Part shown: positions 35,481-47,531 of the stretch, one piece after another
How positions within the stretch are numbered: position 1 is the stretch's first letter
How the letters are laid out: each line of letters opens with the position of its first letter
DNA from: Stomorhina lunata
Taxonomy: Eukaryota; Arthropoda; Insecta; Diptera; Rhiniidae
Reading direction: 5' to 3'
NCBI GenBank assembly: GCA_933228675.1
Contig: OW121744.1
Location: 61,235,928-61,299,927, forward strand
DNA: 64,000 nucleotides
The notes under the pieces: model-generated
What the model saw: only the letters and a program-made list of their open reading frames with translations
What the model was told of the DNA's origin: nothing
The model's database searches: none
Translations under genes and position numbers: made by a program

Positions 35481-36132
35481 GGTTACCTTGTAATTGGAAG
35501 TTATATGTACCTTTACCAACAAGTCCTATTTGTTTGTATTTTCCGTTTGTGATATTTTTTTTAATAAAAATTTTCTGTTTTTCTTAAGTTCAAATGAAAC
35601 AACAAAAACTTTTTAAATAATTTGAGTAGAAAAAATCAAAAGAATTAAATTTTCAATGAACCGCGGTTTACGCAACAGGGAGCCGCAATTGCCCACCGTT
35701 GGTCAATATGTTACTTTTAGATGATACCTACATCAATAATTTGTATATGAATTGAGATTCGTAATTGTTTCAAAGTAGAAATTTAAAATTATAAATAAAT
35801 GTAAATATATTATTCGTACTTATAAAATTAAACATTTTTGTGCATTTAATAGGACTATGCTGCATTAGGACGCGAGCCGGTTATTACGACTCAGATACCG
35901 CCTTTACCTATAATAACACAGGTCAACAATATTTTGTTGACCAAATCTTGATGGCTTTGGCTTGCTAAATCTGATCATGACGTTGTTTTTTGCGAGTTGG
36001 CTCTAGTTTTCGAGTTATATTTTTTTCGAAAAACAAGTTTTTTTAGTTATTAAAAAATGGCTAGTTATATTGAGTTAATAAGAAAAACCGAAATTCGACA
36101 ACAATTTTTTCTTTAAGTCGACTTCACATTTT
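35481..36132. other. Unannotated AT-rich stretch
   Basis: No gene or repeat is recognised. Confidence 0.4.
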
Positions 36133-37712
36133 TATTCCCACCATCAAAAAGAATGGGAGGTATATTGAGATTGTCATTCCGTTTGTAATTTCCTTAATAT
36201 TGGCTCAAAAACCAAAAGCTATATATATTCTGAATCCTAATTAGAATCTTAGACGATAAAGCGATGTCCGTCTGTCTTTCCGTTATCTGTCCGTTATCTG
36301 TCACGAAAGGATATAGGTCACAGAAATTTGGCATAAAAAATCTTCATTTTTTGAAAATTTTGGTATTGAAATCGGGCAAAATCGGTTCACATTTGATCAT
36401 AGCTCACGTATAACCTCGTCCACTAAATTTAGCAAGAGAAAGTCATATATTTATATGAGCCTGTGTGCTCATTGTTACAATCGGTCATCATTTGACCATA
36501 TATAATATATAATTCCCCGACAACATTCCTATTGGAACAAGGGGTACTTCTCTCAGACAATGGGCTGCATCCGATTCTATTTTTATACTCATTGAAAGGG
36601 ACCTACGTTTTAACGCCGGCTCCGAACGGCAAATGCATTAGTTAGAGAAGTTTTACATAGCCTAATACTCAATAACCAGTGGCTAGCTGAGTTATGAGGT
36701 GAACCGCCGCTTTTTTTTGAAAATTTATTTTTTCAAGAGAGTCTGGCCAGGGATCGAACTTGGGCCTCTGGTATGCTAGGCGGATGACTAACCTGCTATA
36801 CCACAGCGGTTTACAATCATTTGACCATAGATCCCATATAAAAAATTTACGGAAGCACAAAAATATATAAAGAAAAGGGGGTTTATGTCCGTCTATCCGT
36901 CAGCTTGATAGCGCTTTAACGAAAAGAGCTAGAGGGACAAAATGCTGCAAAAGTATTTTCGATATCTTGGTTAAGTTGTGTATTGAAAATGGGTGAAATC
37001 GGTTCAGATTTAGTTAAAGCTTCCATATAACCCCGCCCCTGGAATCACATTAATGCTGATAAATTGAATACAAATGTAATAGCTATGACGACTAAATTTA
37101 AAATAGAGAATTTTTATGCAACTATTGGTCAGTATATAAAATTTTATAGGAATTGGTCCATATTTTACTATAGCTTTCATATAAAAAACACTCCTGGAAA
37201 CCAAAAAAAAAAATGTAACAAAGGCCAGTTAAAAGCTATTAAATTAGAAACTATGATATTCTTGTAAAATTTAGTGGCCACAATTTTATAAGAATAAGCT
37301 TTATATAAACTAGCTAGTGTGTGACAATCGGTCAACATTTGGCTATAGTTCTTATATATATAACATCCTCTTTTTATATCCACAAAAAATTATAATCAAC
37401 GTGTTTGGCCTAACTTTTAAGCATTTTTATTAATGTTATGTTACTATACCCGATTATGAGACCAAATTATGTGCAAAGTAAATACCAAGAAAACCACCAA
37501 GAACTTTTAAATGTTGACTATAAAGCTACTGCAACCGAATTTAGTCCAAATATTTTACCAACAATACCAACAAGTGTAACAGGTTTTTTCGAATTCGGTC
37601 TACATTTTGAATTAGCTGCACCCTAGTAGTAGATAAATTTCTAAATTTAACAAAACTGATGGTGGGTATATAAGATTCGACACAGCCGAATATATAACAC
37701 TCTTGCTTTAAA
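36133..37712 (-). repeat. Repeat family B, copy B2 (minus strand)
   Basis: It starts with the inverted tail (CCCACCATCAAAAAGAATGG) and ends with the inverted head (GATTCGACACAGCCGAATAT at about 37,676). It is interrupted by a SINE at 36500-36816. Confidence 0.65.
36500..36816 (-). mobile_element. tRNA-derived SINE with 13-bp target duplication, minus strand
   Basis: On the minus strand the head reads TGGTATAGCAGGTTAGTC (RNA polymerase III box A) and CAAGTTCGATCCCTGG (box B), 30-40 bases apart as in a tRNA. A conserved body follows (GCGGCGGTTCACCTCATAAC, CCGGCGTTAAAACGTAGGTC), ending TGTTGTCGGGGAATTATAT. The duplication TCATTTGACCATA lies at 36487-36499 and 36817-36829, inside family B copy B2. 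The same SINE is at 59734-60043. Confidence 0.9.
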
Positions 37713-38204
37713 TGCGTTTAGTCGTTTTAGAGATATCATAGAACTTACACTAAAAAACTGATTTGTTCAAAATTTTTTCGTTTTTAAAAAAAATTAAAAA
37801 TTAAAGTTACATTTTTTCTTTTATCATATTAGTTGATATGTTTCAAACAAAATTAGCTATATGATATAGCTATACGATATAGCTATATGATAAGCTTTAT
37901 GATAAAACTAAAATCCATCGAGAACTTTTCGAAAAAAAAAAATATATCTAGAAAACAACAGCCAACTAATCAAAACTGAAATTATTTCGGATTCAGCAGA
38001 CAAAATATACCTAAGAATTACACCAAAAGTTCGTAAAAAAGCCAAATTTTAGTGTAAACGCCTCTGTTTCGGTAATTACCTTTAAATCGGCACTAAAATT
38101 CTCTTTAAATCTAAGAACAGAAATATCTCTCTAAAAGACAGATCTGATTCGAAGGCAAATTGATGCAATGATAACTCACTTATGCTCTATTAATAGGGCC
38201 GTTT
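37713..38204. other. Unannotated AT-rich stretch
   Basis: Contains a short run of TATAGCTATATGATATAGCT-type dyads near 37,855-37,900. Nothing else is recognised. Confidence 0.4.
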
Positions 38205-38545
38205 TCGACTATTAATCTCCACCAGATCCACCAGGTTTGCTCTCGATTGAACTTCGGTGTAGAATTATGGAGCCATTGTTCATCCGTTTTATATAACAAT
38301 AGAACAGAATCTAACTCTGTTCACAACCATCATTGTTTTTGGTCTATTACGAGATCGTAAGGCATCTTCTTTAACAGAGCTTTCGCATAAATATTATTCA
38401 CAATTTTTCCAATTGCGATTAACTTTGATCGAAAGATCATCCAAAATTATTTTGTAAACAACATCGCATTTTCGTCGGTAACAGCTATTTTGGGGCGTTC
38501 ATTGCCAACAGTCCGATCTTAAGTAGCAGTGGTATCTCAACTCTG
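38205..38545 (-). pseudogene. mariner (DD34D-type) transposase relic
   Basis: Minus-strand reading gives RPKIAVTDENAMLFTK, then a decayed stretch, then TDEQWLHNSTPKFNREQTWW. The latter resembles the TDETWxHHxTPE segment around the first catalytic aspartate of mariner transposases. Several frameshifts and stops are present, and no ends were found. Confidence 0.55.
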
Positions 38546-38599
38546 GATAAACAATTAATACGGATGGAACACTTCAAGTGTTCCATCCAGCCCTTTAGA

Positions 38600-39230
38600 C
38601 AGTGTCAATAGAAGCTATCTTTAGAGAATTTTAGAAAATCGTAACATGCCAACGAAAATTCTAAACTTAAGTCGGGTAATGCACATGGATTTTATATGTC
38701 GGATCCTACACAAAGGTAAATTGTCAAATCCGTTCGAAGTTACTACTGGAGTAAGACAGGGATGTATTTTGTCACCAAGGGGAGCGCAAACACGTCGACA
38801 CACATCAATGTGGATAACATGGTTATTGGATATCTAGGCACCTTTAATTATCTTGGTACTTTGTTATCTACAAAAGGTGGCGCCGACGAGGATATTGAAT
38901 CTTGTATTAATAAGGCAAAATCTGCATTCGGCATTCTCTGATCTAGTTGGAAAGCTCGTCAAATATCAACAATCAAAAACCTGCATTAGACATTCTCCGA
39001 CCTACTTGAAAATCTCGGCAAATATCAACCACAACTAAGTTACGAATCTCAAGTCCATCCTGTATTACGGCTGCGAAATTTTGAAACCCACAAATGTAAT
39101 CGATAAGCGCCTACAAACCTTCGCAAACAAGTGTTTGAGGCAAATCTTTAATACATAGTGGCCGAATCGCATAAGAAACGAAGATATACTAAACACGAAA
39201 AACCAAACCCCTTGAAGTTCTTATGCAAAA
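38600..39230 (+). pseudogene. RTE-clade reverse transcriptase fragment, rearranged
   Basis: It reads MPTKILNLSRVMHMDF and FEVTTGVRQGCILSP. It then skips the catalytic box and continues FNYLGTLLSTKGGADEDIES, KAKSAFGIL, then cysteine/tyrosine-rich C-terminal remnants (YYGCEI region, 39,060). It is the same family as 8822-10500, with stops and a local duplication near 38,940-39,020. Confidence 0.7.
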
Positions 39231-39535
39231 ATGTTTAGATCGCAAAAATCGAGTTTTCTAGAAATTTTCACGAACTTCTGTATGTCTTTTAATTTCCTAA
39301 TTTTACCGATTCGGTCGTTTTAAATTTGGCCACTAAAGGTAAGAAGAGTTCGGATAAAAAACTTAATTTGGATATGCTTTTTTAGTAGGACTTAGAATAG
39401 AAATATTTTCGGTGCAATTTTTATGAAATTTTGTTAAGATAAAGCAAAGTTTTAAAAGATATAGTAACTTAACTTTATATTATTATACTTAATATTGAAG
39501 AACATTAACTTCCCAAAATAAAGTTGTTATTTATT

Positions 39536-39582
39536 CTTCTTCTGCTATCACTGACTTTCAGTGGAGCATAGGGTCAATTATT
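39536..39582 (-). repeat. RTE 3'-terminus fragment
   Basis: TTCTTCTTCTGCTATCACTG and AGTGGAGCATAGGG match, inverted, the 3' terminus at 5340-5401. Confidence 0.6.
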
Positions 39583-39725
39583 TATTCTTAAATCCGTATT
39601 ATAAACGTGTAGAAAATTGCATTGCTCTACTTTAAATATATTTATTAAATTCCTTGTTTTAACGTATACATTACATATATTTTATTACATTAAGCTATTT
39701 ACTTTTATTCCATCACTAAAACGTC

Positions 39726-42700
39726 TTATTTACATCTCATTTGCTCTACAATATCCAAAACCTTACTTCTTTGCACTTTTCCAGAACCGGTTTTAGGTAT
39801 AGCCTCCAAAAAATAAACTCCTCCCGACAAATGATACATATTGCCCATCTTTAATTCAACAAATCCAATAATATCTTCAGCGGTTAATTTACGACCGATA
39901 TCATCTGCTTTCCGTATAACAGCACAGGCAATTAAATTGGAAGCCACCAAATCGGGTATGCCAAAAACGCAAGCCTCACAAACACCTGGTATTTGAACCA
40001 CAACATCTTCAATAATTGGTGGATAGATTTGAAAATTACGGGATTTGAAAACATCATTATCCCGAGCACAGACATGTAAAAATCCATCATCATCAAAAAA
40101 GCCTATATCGCCTGTATGTAACCAATCGTCAATATAAGCTTTCTTAGAAGCCTGCTCATTGCGGTAATAACCAAACCATTTATAGGGTGTCCAGATGATA
40201 ATTTCACCATGTTCATTGGGACCTAGAAAATCGCCATTTTTATTGATAATACGCACCTTCTTATTGGCACTTAGTTTGCCCTCGGTACCCTCTTTCTGAT
40301 CAAATATATAACCACCATTAAACGACAAAAGACCTGAGAGTTCCGACATACCATAGGCCACACCAAAACCGGGACGTTTATTATCGATTTGCAATATCTT
40401 TGTCATTTGCTGCTGCACTACTAGCGGTACTTTGGAGCCACCCACCATTATAGTGTCAAGACTGGCTAGACATTTTTGAATTTTCGGTACCGCTTCATAC
40501 ATTATTAATTCAGCCATTTGACTGCCCCCAGCTATCATGTGTGTGATTTTGTGCCGTTCTACCAGCTCTAAAAAATAATCGGTTGTAAATGGTTTATTAA
40601 CAACAATTCGCTTACAGCAGTTGATTAGCGAAGCTGTTAGTGTCCAAAGTCCCGAAGCCCAGTACATAGTGCTAAAGGTGGATACTATTGAAGTGGATTT
40701 TAGGTTATGGCTTTAAGTTGGGAAACAATACAAATAAGAAATTATAATTTAAAAATTTTATAATTTATCTTTTACGTACTAGTTCTTTTGATTAAGTAAG
40801 GCGCGATGAGAACACAGAACTCCTTTGGGGATACCAGTGGTACCAGATGAGCATAAGATGACCGCTGTATCATCGCCTTTTAAATTGAGACAGGGATATC
40901 TGCAAAATGTGATGTAGGAAAATAGTTTTGTTAGGAAATTAGTTTTTTTTTTTTTTTTTAATCCATATACCCTTATTCATAAACGTTTAATAAAATTTTC
41001 AAAAGCTTATTGTAGGAATTTTGTAAAGATAATTTTAATTATAAGCTTTTTATAAATTTATTTTCCATTGATGAATTAGGGGGTTAACTTTCGAGTACAA
41101 TATTAAAGGTACAGGACCAATACACGCGGCATGCTGCTGCGGGCGGTCGTAGTATTGCCAGTACATAAAATGTGCGCTTGTTTACAAAAATGTTCATATA
41201 CAAAAATATTTGAGTAGGATATAATTAAATCTGGCAGCACTGAAAAAATCTGCCGCGCGGAAAAGTAGAACAAAGTTCTACTTTTTTCCATTGCCGCTTG
41301 AAATTTGACAAATCAAAAAACAGATGATTGCCGCCCGCAGCCGCTTGCCGCATGCATTGGCCTTCTACCTTAACAAGTAAGAGTGTTATATTCGGCTGTG
41401 CCGAATCTTATATACCCACCATCAAGTTGTGTTCAATTTAGAAACATATCTCATATATCTACGAGGTTGCAGCTAATTCAAAATGCGGACCAAATTCAAA
41501 CAAAAGTTGTTACGCTAGTTGGTATTGTTGGTAAAATATTTGGATTTAATTCGGTTGCAGGAGCTTCATAGATTAACATTTTAAAGTATCTAAGTGGTTT
41601 CCATAGTATGTACTTTGCACAAAATTTAGTCTCATAACCGGGAATAGTGAAACATTTATAAGCTGTTAAATACTTTTCGGTGAGCTCAATATATAAAGTT
41701 TGGACTGGAACATTGATTGATAGCTATCTAATTTCGTAGCTGTAATCTTAATATACTGAATGTACCTCCAAATCTTTTTAATTGTAGATATAAAAAAAGG
41801 GGATGTTATATATATAAGAACTATAGCCAAATGTTGACCGATTACCGCAAAATTTTATGCATTGGCTGGTTTTTATAAAAGGCTTATTTGTACAAAATTT
41901 AGTGGCCAAAATTGTCGTAGTTTATAATTTTTATAGCATTTATCTAGCGTTTATGGCATTTTGGTGGTTTCCGGGAGTGGTTTTTATATGAAAGCTATGA
42001 TCAAATATGGACTGATTCCAAAAAAATTTGATATACTGACCAATAGTTGCATAAAATTTCTTTATTCTTAATATCGGCGTCATAGCTATTACAATTGTAT
42101 TCAATTTATCAGCATTAATGTGTTTCCCGGGGCGGGGTTATATGGGAGCTCTAATTAAATGTAAACCGATTTCGCACATTTTCAATACACAACTTTTTCA
42201 AGGTATCGAAAATATTTTTGTAAAATTGTGTTCCTCTAGCTCATTTTGTTAAATTGCTATCGCGCTTTTATCTGACGGACAGACGGACATAAACCCCCTT
42301 TTCATTTTGTATTTTTGTGCTTCCGTAAGTTTTTTTATATGGGAGCTATGGTCAAATGGTGACCGATTGTGACAAAATTTTGAACACTGGTTGGCATTGA
42401 CATAAGACTTCCTTGTGCTAAAGTTAGAGGCCAAAGCTATTACAGTTTATCATTTATGGGAATTTAAGTGTATTTTAGGTAGAATTTAGGCTGTTTCCGT
42501 ATGTTTTTTGGTTCACATTTAACCATAGCTGGTTAAACCAATTTCGATGAAATTTTATATGATGCCTAGTGCTTATGTAAAACTTCTAGATACCAAATTT
42601 TGTCATCATAGCTGTTATAATTTGTTATTAGCAAATAAGCGATTAGCCTAGACGAGGTTATACTGTAGCTATGGTCAAATGTGAACCGTTTTTGCCCGAT

Positions 42701-45700
42701 TTCAATACTAACATTTTCCAAGAAATGAAGAATATTTATGCCAAATTTCAGTAAGCTACATATTTTCGTTAAGGTTTTATCGTGCCGACAACAGACGGAC
42801 AGACAGACTGACAGACGGACAGCGGACAGACGGACATCGCTCAATCGTCTTAAAATTTTATAAGGACTAAGAATATACAAACGGAATGACAATCTCGATA
42901 TACCCCCTATTCTTTTTGATGGTGGATATAAAAAGGGGATGTTATATATATCTATGGCAATATGGAAGAGTAGCTTAATTCGACATAAAATAGAATTAAG
43001 TTAAGGTGTTTATTGCATTACAGAAGCAAAGGCGCTTAAATGTGTTTAGTCCGTCTTAAAAAACTCGGTTTTTATCAACGTTATGAACGTTTACTTTTTA
43101 GCTTAAGTTTTTTGAATCAATAATGCATTGACCAAAACAACTTATGTACATATAATTTTGTGCACATATACATATATTTATCTTTTATCATATAACAATT
43201 TCGCTTAACTTCACTTAAGCTGTAAAATGTTGACCTATAACAAATAAAGTCATTATTTTGAAACATCTTATGTTTACATAAAAAAACACAATATATACTT
43301 TTTATTCAAACAGAACCGCTTAAAGTTACTTAAGGTCCAGTTCCACGCAACTTTCAGTTTCGAAGAAGAGCTTAAGTAGAAAAAACGTAAAATCTTCTGA
43401 ATCTAACAATATTTTTTTTTTAATATTCATTCTTCTTCTCTAATAAACATTTTACTAATATATTAATACATAAATAATTCGCAGAAATCAAGCAAAAGTA
43501 AATTACACAAAATTGATAATATCTCAAAACTTCAATTTTCGACTTAAGCTATTCTTCCATATTGCCACAGATATAAAAGAATTTTAGCCAAATGTTGACC
43601 GATTTTAACAAAATTTTACACACTGGCTGGAATTTATATAGGGTAAAATTTAGTGGCCATAGCTGTCATAGTTTCTAATTTAACAGCTTTTGATTGGCCT
43701 TTGACTATAAAAGCTATAGTCAAATATATACCGATTCCAATAAAATTTGATATACTGACCATTAGTTGCATAAAACTTCTCTATTTCAAATTTAGACGTC
43801 ATAGCTATTACAATTGAACTCAATTTATTACCATTAATGTGTTTCCAGGGGCAGGATTATATTGAAGCTCTAACTAAATGCGAACCGATTTCGTCCATTT
43901 GCAATAGAAAACTTTTTCAAGATATAGAAAATACTTTTGTAAAATTTTGTCGCTGTAGCCCCTGTTGTTAAGGCACTATCGCGCTTTTATCTGACGAACA
44001 GACGGGCCCCCTTTTCTTTTTAAATTTTTGTGTTTTCGTAAGTTTTTTATATGGGAGCTATGGTCAAATGGTGACCGATTGTAACAAAATTTGACACACT
44101 GGCTGGTTTTCACATAAGACTTTCTTGTGCTAAATTTAGTGGCCACAGCTGTTACAGTTTATCATTTATTGGCATTTAAGTGTATTTATGGTGGAATTTA
44201 GGCTGTTTCCGTAAGTGTATGGGAACTATGGTTAATTGTGAACCAATTTCGATGAAATTTTTTATGCCGCCTAGTGCTTATGTAAAACTTCTATATACAA
44301 AATTTTATCATCATAGCTGTTATAATTTGTCATTTATTTGCAAATAAGCAATTTGCCTAGACGAGGTTATATGGGAGCTTTGGTCAAATGTGAACCGATT
44401 TTGCCCGATTTTAAAACCAAAATTTTTCAAGAAATAAAGAATATACCAAATTTTAGTGGCCTATATCCTTTCGCTAAGGTTTTATCGTGCCGACCAAAGA
44501 CAGACAGACATACTGATAGACAGACAGACATAAGGACAGACAGACGGACATCGCTCAATCGTCTTAGATTTTCATAAGGAGTCAGAATATTTTTTAGTTT
44601 TTGAGCCAATATTAAGGAAATTACAAACGGAATGACAATCTCAATATACCGCCAATTATTTTTGATGGTGGGTATAAAATGTTCTTGATTTCCGACTTAA
44701 TAACAACATTGAAATCTTTAATAGAACTTGACCAACCCAAACTAAGCCAAATTAATCGAGTTTGCCGATGTGCTGTAGTACCAAAGACTCTATAATATAA
44801 AAATATGCACTCCATACATTTTTTTTCTGTCAAATGTGAAATTGAAGTGGATAAAAAACGATGAAAAACACATAAACGCACAAACAAACATACATTTCAT
44901 GAACATTTGTGTGTGCCTTAGCTTTCTCTCATTGGATAATCGCCTCCATTAGTTATTTCCGAATTAGAGTAAAAGGGGTATACTTTTTTTTCTATGGGAC
45001 TTTTCAAAATGACCATACGGCAAATCAAGATATGGGAGTGCAACATCTTTATATTATAGAGTCTTTGGTTTTAAAAAACAATATCTCAATAATGTTAAGG
45101 ATTTAATCTTATATGAGAGAATCTTATATGGAAGCTCTAATTAAATGTAAACCGATTTCGCCCATTTTCAATACACAACTTTTTCACGATATCGAAAATA
45201 CTTTGATTTAATCTTAAAACAATACTTACTCAAATGGTTCATTAATACTTCTGGTAACCGATTTGATCAAATTCAATATACTCGGTACTCCTTCTAGTTC
45301 ACCATTTATAACATAAATGGGAGAATTTAATTTCAAATCCTGGCAAACTTTTAAAGTTATCTCATAGTTTTCTACATCACAGAAGAGAATCTTTGGAGTA
45401 GTAACTTTGTAAATTAATTGGACATTATCTAAAAAATATAAAACAAGATCCGAAAAAACGTTTGCTGTTAACTACCAATAGAAGCGTTTTATGTCATAAA
45501 TACCCTTATCGAAACCGGGATAAACAGCATTTACAGGAGTGCCACACAAAAAAGAAGCCATCATTACAGTGGCCGTGTGAGTAGCATTCTGGGCATAAAG
45601 ACCCACAACATCTCCCGGCTTGAGGCCCAACTTCATAAAACTCTTACTCAATGCAGTTGCATAATCAAGCAACTCTTGAGCTGTCATTTCTTCATTTGTT

Positions 45701-45855
45701 GTATCATTCGTTTGTATAACTTTTTCGGGATTTTTCGATAATTCCAAATAGGCCACTTCACCTAAGGTTATATTTTCACCAAACAAATCTTTTCGCTCAG
45801 GTCCCGACCATATTTTCTGTTGCGAATCGTAATAGGTAGCCGTTAATGGAAACAT
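39726..45855 (-). CDS. Acyl-CoA synthetase / luciferase-like enzyme (ACS-2, 551 aa)
   Basis: Minus-strand exons are 45855-45504, 45428-45230, 40899-40780 and 40710-39726. All junctions are GT-AG and the sum is 1,656 bases, fully open. The protein belongs to the ANL superfamily (firefly luciferase / 4-coumarate-CoA ligase type) and should form an acyl-adenylate and then an acyl-CoA; the substrate is not predictable. Motifs are CSSGTTGIPKG (200-210), YGMSEL (343-348), HTGDIGFFDDDGFL (422-435), CARDND (438-443) and PKTGSGK with the adenylation lysine (529-535). The A8 hinge loop reads DVFKSRNFQIYP, with Asn where the family usually has Gly. The C-terminus (QMRCK) is not a PTS1 signal. Intron 2 is 4.3 kb of transposons; introns 1 and 3 are about 70 bp. 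ACS-3 is a near twin. AATAAA lies just after the stop. Confidence 0.9.
41105..41372 (+). mobile_element. ~268-bp MITE, copy 1 (in ACS-2 intron 2)
   Basis: The ends GGCATGCTGCTGCGGGCGGT and, inverted, GCCGCCCGCAGCCGCTTGCC form GC-rich terminal inverted repeats of about 40 bp beginning AAGGTA. The interior has GTAGAACAAAGTTCTAC, a small palindrome. A second copy in the same orientation is at 54982-55247. Confidence 0.8.
41373..44690 (+). repeat. Repeat family B, copy B3, in ACS-2 intron 2
   Basis: The longest copy. The head is AACAAGTAAGAGTG with TTCGGCTGTGCCGAA, and the tail is ATTTTTGATGGTGGGTATAA. It is interrupted at 42950-43575 by a TIR element. Two successive GACGGACATCGCTCAATCGT tail regions (42,830 and 44,545) show it holds a duplicated or composite interior. 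Confidence 0.7.
42950..43575 (+). mobile_element. ~625-bp TIR element (GTGGCAATATG family)
   Basis: The left end TCTATGGCAATATGGAAGAG continues TAGCTTAATTCG. The right end is its inverse (CGACTTAAGCTATTCTTCCA, then TATTGCCACAGA). The flanks are TATA on both sides. The interior is AT-rich and non-coding. One end of the same family lies at 19681-19715 after the TRPA gene. Confidence 0.7.
44780..45076 (+). repeat. Inverted-repeat element in ACS-2 intron 2
   Basis: ACCAAAGACTCTATAATATA at the left is mirrored by TATATTATAGAGTCTTTGGT at the right. The body (AAACGCACAAACAAACATAC, CTTAGCTTTCTCTCATTGGA) is shared with ACS-3 intron 2 at about 57,905-58,095, so it predates the gene duplication. Confidence 0.65.
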
Positions 45856-45954
45856 GTCTGTTTCGTTTTAAATTTTGTAATTGACTGAAGATGATTCTAA
45901 CAACATACAATTTATTTGCAGTATTAGAATTAACTATTTCAAATTTACATTTAC

Positions 45955-46114
45955 TTACATTAATAAAAACGTTTTGCTCGTAATTGAGGTAATTTAGAAT
46001 ATATCCAGCAGTACCAAATTGAGGTAACGTCTCCAATATCGTTGAAATGACTTGCGGTTTTAACACTTGCTTGTCATTGGAAGTGGTCATTAAATTTTTT
46101 CGCGTCTGCCACAA
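45955..46114 (-). promoter_or_regulatory. Conserved upstream segment of ACS-2, possible 5' exon
   Basis: It lies 100-260 bases before the start codon and ends in a good donor (AATGTAAGT). The matching segment of ACS-3 is at 59040-59160, and TATCGATGTATAA is shared just upstream in both. It can be read as protein (FGTAGYILNYLNYEQNVF) in ACS-2 but not cleanly in ACS-3. I take it as probable 5' leader sequence. Confidence 0.35.
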
Positions 46115-46511
46115 GATGACCTATCGATGTATAAAACGTGGCTATTATTTCTAATCATTGTTGTTGGTCACAGTCCTTCTATTTGGAACTACTGGGTTAT
46201 TTCTAACTATTAAATTTGTAGTTGTATTTTAAACTTGCATTTTTAATAAACGTAATCGCTTGTTCATTATAAATGCGATTAGTTTTGAATTCAGTAGCGT
46301 GGATCAGTTGTTAAATAATTGTTTGTTATGCATTTATAGAAATTTGCAAGGCAATAAAATGTGTTTGTTTTAACAAATTAACCTTATCTCAATAAAAATA
46401 AGAGCACATTGGGACGAAATTTTTATCATATTAGATAAACTAAGCTACGAGAGTTGAATTTTATGTTTCGAGATTGGCTATTGCGAGTGCAGACATCTGG
46501 TAACTGAGGGT

Positions 46512-46592
46512 GCTGTGGCTTAGTTAGTAAGCAAGGCGACTACTAAACATAACCTAACAAATTTCTCCTTGGTTTGAGCCCCAGTCACAGCA
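46512..46592 (+). ncRNA. tRNA-like sequence (pseudo-tRNA or SINE head)
   Basis: GCTGTGG at the 5' end pairs with TCACAGC at the 3' end (seven pairs, one G-T). Box A-like TGGCTTAGTTAGT and box B-like GGTTTGAGCCCC are present, but the T stem has a mismatch and the anticodon region is unclear. It differs from the SINE head elsewhere in the window. It is unlikely to be a working tRNA. Confidence 0.35.
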
Positions 46593-47530
46593 ACACCAAT
46601 TTACGTAATTATTAATTTCCTAAATTGGTAAGCTCTATAGCATAAACAAGCCGTCGATGTTAAAGAAATAAAATTTGAAATCAATATGGACAAAAATTAA
46701 ACAGTTTTTATTCCTTTGAAACCGACTTTCAACTCGAGTAATTTTTGTACCCTTAGGAGTTCGGAAAATCTAATTACAGATCTTGAACTCGCAAAAACTT
46801 CTGTAAACTCAACACAGTATCTTAGTAGCGCAAATTTGCGCTTCTAAGCATAATTGGCATGCAAATAAAAAAAAACGTTAAAAAATCGATTGAAGCATTC
46901 AAGTTTTTCTTCATATTTCGTCTTCTTCTGCATTCGTTTTAACATTTCTGTGGAATTTGGACATAACGTCTTCTCTCGAAATAAGACAATTTTCCAAGAT
47001 TTTTATAGTTAATATGGAATTTTAATGCCCGTCTTTTGGTCTAATCCCCGTATTTCTACGACCTTTGGATCGGAAGATATGTAGTCGACTAATCGACCTC
47101 TTTCAGATTTTTCCCCAATTTCAATTTGACAAAACGACTTCTTTCAGAGAATTAAGATTAATTTGAAAATTCATACAAAAAAACTGGCAAAAATAGTTTG
47201 ACAAAACAGCTTGTCTTCATTTAGTTTCAGCAATTTTTACTAAATTATTTTTTGAAAAAACAGCTTCTTTCGAAAGAAGACGTTTCGTGGAAAGCAAATT
47301 TTGAAAAATTACCACTTGTCTCAAACAAGTTGATGTTTTGATCAATTGGTAGCCAGGATTCCTTGCGTCTTGTATCAATAGAAGTTAGTTTAAAAAAACG
47401 AAAGTCTTAAAAAATTTAAGTCTTATCTCAACACAAGTGTTTTTAGAAAAACGAAAAAGAAAAAAGAAGCTATTTATTTAAGAATAAATAAAAACTCCTG
47501 TAAACTGATCAAAGACAAAAAAAGTAAAAC
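46593..47530. other. Unannotated AT-rich stretch
   Basis: No coding region or repeat is recognised. Several AAACGTCTTCTTTCGA-like words recur around 46,960-47,290, without a clear period. Confidence 0.4.
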
Positions 47531-47531
47531 T

